From Gammaproteobacteria bacterium (GTDB lineage Bacteria > Pseudomonadota > Gammaproteobacteria > Burkholderiales > Rhodocyclaceae): a stretch of DNA of 64,000 nt. Under the pieces are notes generated by a model. That model saw only the letters and a program-made list of their open reading frames with translations, was not told the DNA's origin and did no database searches. This document shows positions 62,757 through 64,000 of this stretch, piece after piece. A program made the translations under genes and the position numbers. Every line of letters begins with the position of its first letter. Positions within the stretch are counted from its first letter, which is position 1. The DNA lies in contig JAHJEO010000014.1 in NCBI GenBank assembly GCA_018825305.1, positions 1-64,000 on the forward strand, written 5' to 3'.

Positions 62757-63124
62757 GATCATTCCTTTTTAGTCGGAGGAGAGAGTCGACGTGCTTTCGC
62801 AGCGCACGCAATTGCTTCTATGCAAGACATCGGCCAGAAATCGTTGGAATTCATGCTGTTTCATGTAAAACGATGTAAAGGGCTGTTAAGAGAATGGCCA
62901 TATCTGGCCGTGGGCGTGGGTTGCAGATGCGGGCGCTGGATGCACGGCGGTATTAATTGCCGCTTGCCGCCTTTTTGATCCATGTAAAGAGGCGTTAAAC
63001 ATCTAGTGGGACAGGGAGTTGAGTTTATTTCCCATGGCATACCCCCCATGCCTCGGCAAGCCTTGCCGCTATCCCATATCCGGCCATGGGATCGTTACAG
63101 CGGGCCAACCGCAAGTGAACTTGC
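62757..63124. promoter_or_regulatory. Intergenic region with two phased-repeat boxes
   Basis: This stretch precedes the EF-hand gene. Three copies of TGTAAA/TGTTAA sit at exactly 10-bp spacing (62864, 62874, 62884) and two more at 62983 and 62993 (TGTAAA, CGTTAA). One repeat per helical turn is what OmpR-family regulators bind. Nothing coding is visible in the remainder. Confidence 0.55.
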
Positions 63125-63406
63125 TTATTGCTTTTTCGGTTTAAATCCATCGCTCGGCGCATCTTTCGGCTGGCACGCCAGCGGTTTACCTTCCGGCGCC
63201 CAGCAGGATCCATTTACGGTTCCGTGGGGAGCGGTAAAGCTGCACCCCTGTCCTGCACTCAATGACTTGCAGGCGTCAAACGCTTCCTGCGGCGGCCTGC
63301 GCGGACCACCTTGACCCTCGGCAGGCTGTGCAAAAAGCAGGCTGGAGGAACACGTGAGTGCAGCCAACAGGCCGTATTGAATCAATGTCTTGTTTGCGGA
63401 TTTCAT
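63125..63406 (-). CDS. Small secreted protein with four cysteines
   Basis: This 93-residue protein has a signal peptide (KSANKTLIQYGLLAALTCSS to LLFAQ) and a short mature part: Gly/Pro-rich start, then FDACKSLSAGQGCSFTAPHG and GSCWAPEGKPLACQPK. The four mature cysteines could form two disulfides. AAGGAG precedes the ATG at 63406. Small proteins of this pattern (C-x-S-L-x-x-GQ-x-CSFT) occur beside EF-hand proteins and PmrA/QseB-like regulators in other proteobacteria. No function is known. Confidence 0.78.
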   Translation of the reverse strand: MKSANKTLIQYGLLAALTCSSSLLFAQPAEGQGGPRRPPQEAFDACKSLSAGQGCSFTAPHGTVNGSCWAPEGKPLACQPKDAPSDGFKPKKQ

Positions 63407-63479
63407 GGGATCACTCCTTTTGTCACGGCCCCACCGGATGGTGGGACAGCGCGATGAACGTCATTCTTGGCCAAGTGGC

Positions 63480-63515
63480 GTTAAGCGCGGTTAAAGCACG
63501 GTAAAAGCGGGTAAA
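63480..63515 (+). promoter_or_regulatory. Four phased GTTAA/GTAAA repeats upstream of the response regulator
   Basis: GTTAAG, GTTAAA, GTAAAA and GTAAAG begin at 63480, 63490, 63501 and 63511, that is at 10-, 11- and 10-bp steps. They lie between the secreted-protein gene and the regulator gene, and match the boxes before the EF-hand gene. They are the likely binding sites of the regulator itself. Confidence 0.6.
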
Positions 63516-63582
63516 GACGGCATCTGGCCTGCTACGCCTGACCTAACATTGCCACCAGCGTATTGCCGGAAAGGCGGGGAGC

Positions 63583-64000
63583 ATGTCGGGACGGGTTCTG
63601 CTGGTGGATGACGACGTCGAGTTGGTCGAACTATTGCGCGACTATCTCGAACGTGAGGGGTTCGCAGTAAGTACTGCACATGAAGGTGTGGCAGGTGTTG
63701 CCGCAGCGTTGAGTGCGCGTCACGACATTGCCGTGCTGGACATCATGATGCCGGGCATGAGCGGCATCGAGGTGCTGGCACAAATTCGCGCCGAGAGTGC
63801 GATTCCCGTCATCATGCTGACGGCGCGTGGCGATGCCGCCGATCGCATCGCAGGCCTTGAGCTGGGGGCGGACGACTATGTTCCGAAGCCATGTACGCCG
63901 CGAGAACTGGCGGCGCGTATTCGTGCGATCCTGAAGCGGACAGGCCCGGCGGCGTCTACGCCAGCATCACCGATTGTTGTCGGCACCTTGACCGTATTTC
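63583..64000 (+). CDS. OmpR-family response regulator, 3' end outside the window
   Basis: From the ATG at 63583 (GGCGGGGAGC upstream) 139 codons are seen. The receiver domain is complete: LLVDDDVELVELLRDYLERE, phosphorylation site AVLDIMMPGMSGIEV, switch Thr in VIMLTARGDAADRI and ADDYVPKPCTPRELAARIRA. The DNA-binding domain begins at the window edge (IVVGTLTVF). Sequence style suits the CpxR/QseB/PmrA side of the family. It probably controls the secreted and EF-hand proteins next to it through the phased repeats; a cognate kinase is expected to the right. Confidence 0.88.
   Translation, partial: MSGRVLLVDDDVELVELLRDYLEREGFAVSTAHEGVAGVAAALSARHDIAVLDIMMPGMSGIEVLAQIRAESAIPVIMLTARGDAADRIAGLELGADDYVPKPCTPRELAARIRAILKRTGPAASTPASPIVVGTLTVF

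Overview
The window reads as a GC-rich betaproteobacterial chromosome, most likely Rhodocyclaceae or a close relative. I infer this from gene content and order: DUF2782, a BPSS1780-like membrane protein, DUF3240 inside a metal-efflux operon, the PA2778/PA2779 pair, and zapA followed by 6S RNA. No rRNA, tRNA, CRISPR array, phage or intact insertion sequence was seen. Genes are tightly packed, and many are joined by 4-base NTGA start/stop overlaps (ATGA, GTGA, TTGA and once CTGA).

Layout: (1) 1-2034, minus: two-partner secretion pair, transporter then exoprotein; the exoprotein runs off the left edge. (2) 2172-8606, minus: housekeeping run (LOG protein, DUF2782, two membrane proteins, nadD, rsfS, rlmH, maf, CZB protein, rng). 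(3) 8616-11899, plus: polA and a small lipoprotein. (4) 11908-26703, mostly minus: lipopolysaccharide/surface glycan cluster (four GT9 and three GT4 glycosyltransferases, O-antigen ligase, methyltransferases, polysaccharide deacetylase, msbA). (5) 26696-34608: cobalamin/cobinamide uptake and nucleotide-loop assembly (cobC, cobS, cobT, btuC, btuD, btuF, cobU, btuB) with a cobalamin riboswitch ahead of btuB. (6) 34729-41931: zapB-like gene, zapA, 6S RNA, PA2778/PA2779, EVE protein, TSUP transporter, DsrE-like protein, yrfG, a crotonase, and a sulfide:quinone reductase-like flavoprotein. (7) 42004-49628: GntR regulator divergent from the propionyl-CoA to succinyl-CoA pathway (methylmalonyl-CoA mutase, MeaB, PccB, PccA). 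The mutase uses B12, so regions 5 and 7 fit together, and a possible methylmalonyl-CoA epimerase sits apart at 60270. (8) 49750-59157: two heme proteins, an OmpR/EnvZ-type two-component system and an HME-RND metal-efflux operon. (9) 59176-61528: flavin oxidoreductase, VOC protein, lgt. (10) 61992-64000: EF-hand protein, small Cys-containing secreted protein and a response regulator cut by the right edge, with phased 10-bp repeats in their intergenic regions.

The most unusual feature is a family of short dispersed repeats that also sits inside genes. A roughly 25-bp element (A-run, then GTCGGCGCTGGC and GGCACGGC) occurs about a dozen times. In seven genes it lies in the sense direction and in one and the same reading frame, encoding K(V/L)GAGGTA-like peptides; longer forms add exactly 9 or 20 residues in the middle. 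A second repeat is present as three 81-bp tandem copies inside the ATPase domain of MsbA, and a diverged relative extends CobS. A third element, 273 bp with perfect 29-bp inverted ends beginning in CTAG, supplies the stop codons of both convergent genes around it. Together these suggest a genome shaped by in-frame insertion of small palindromic or MITE-like elements.
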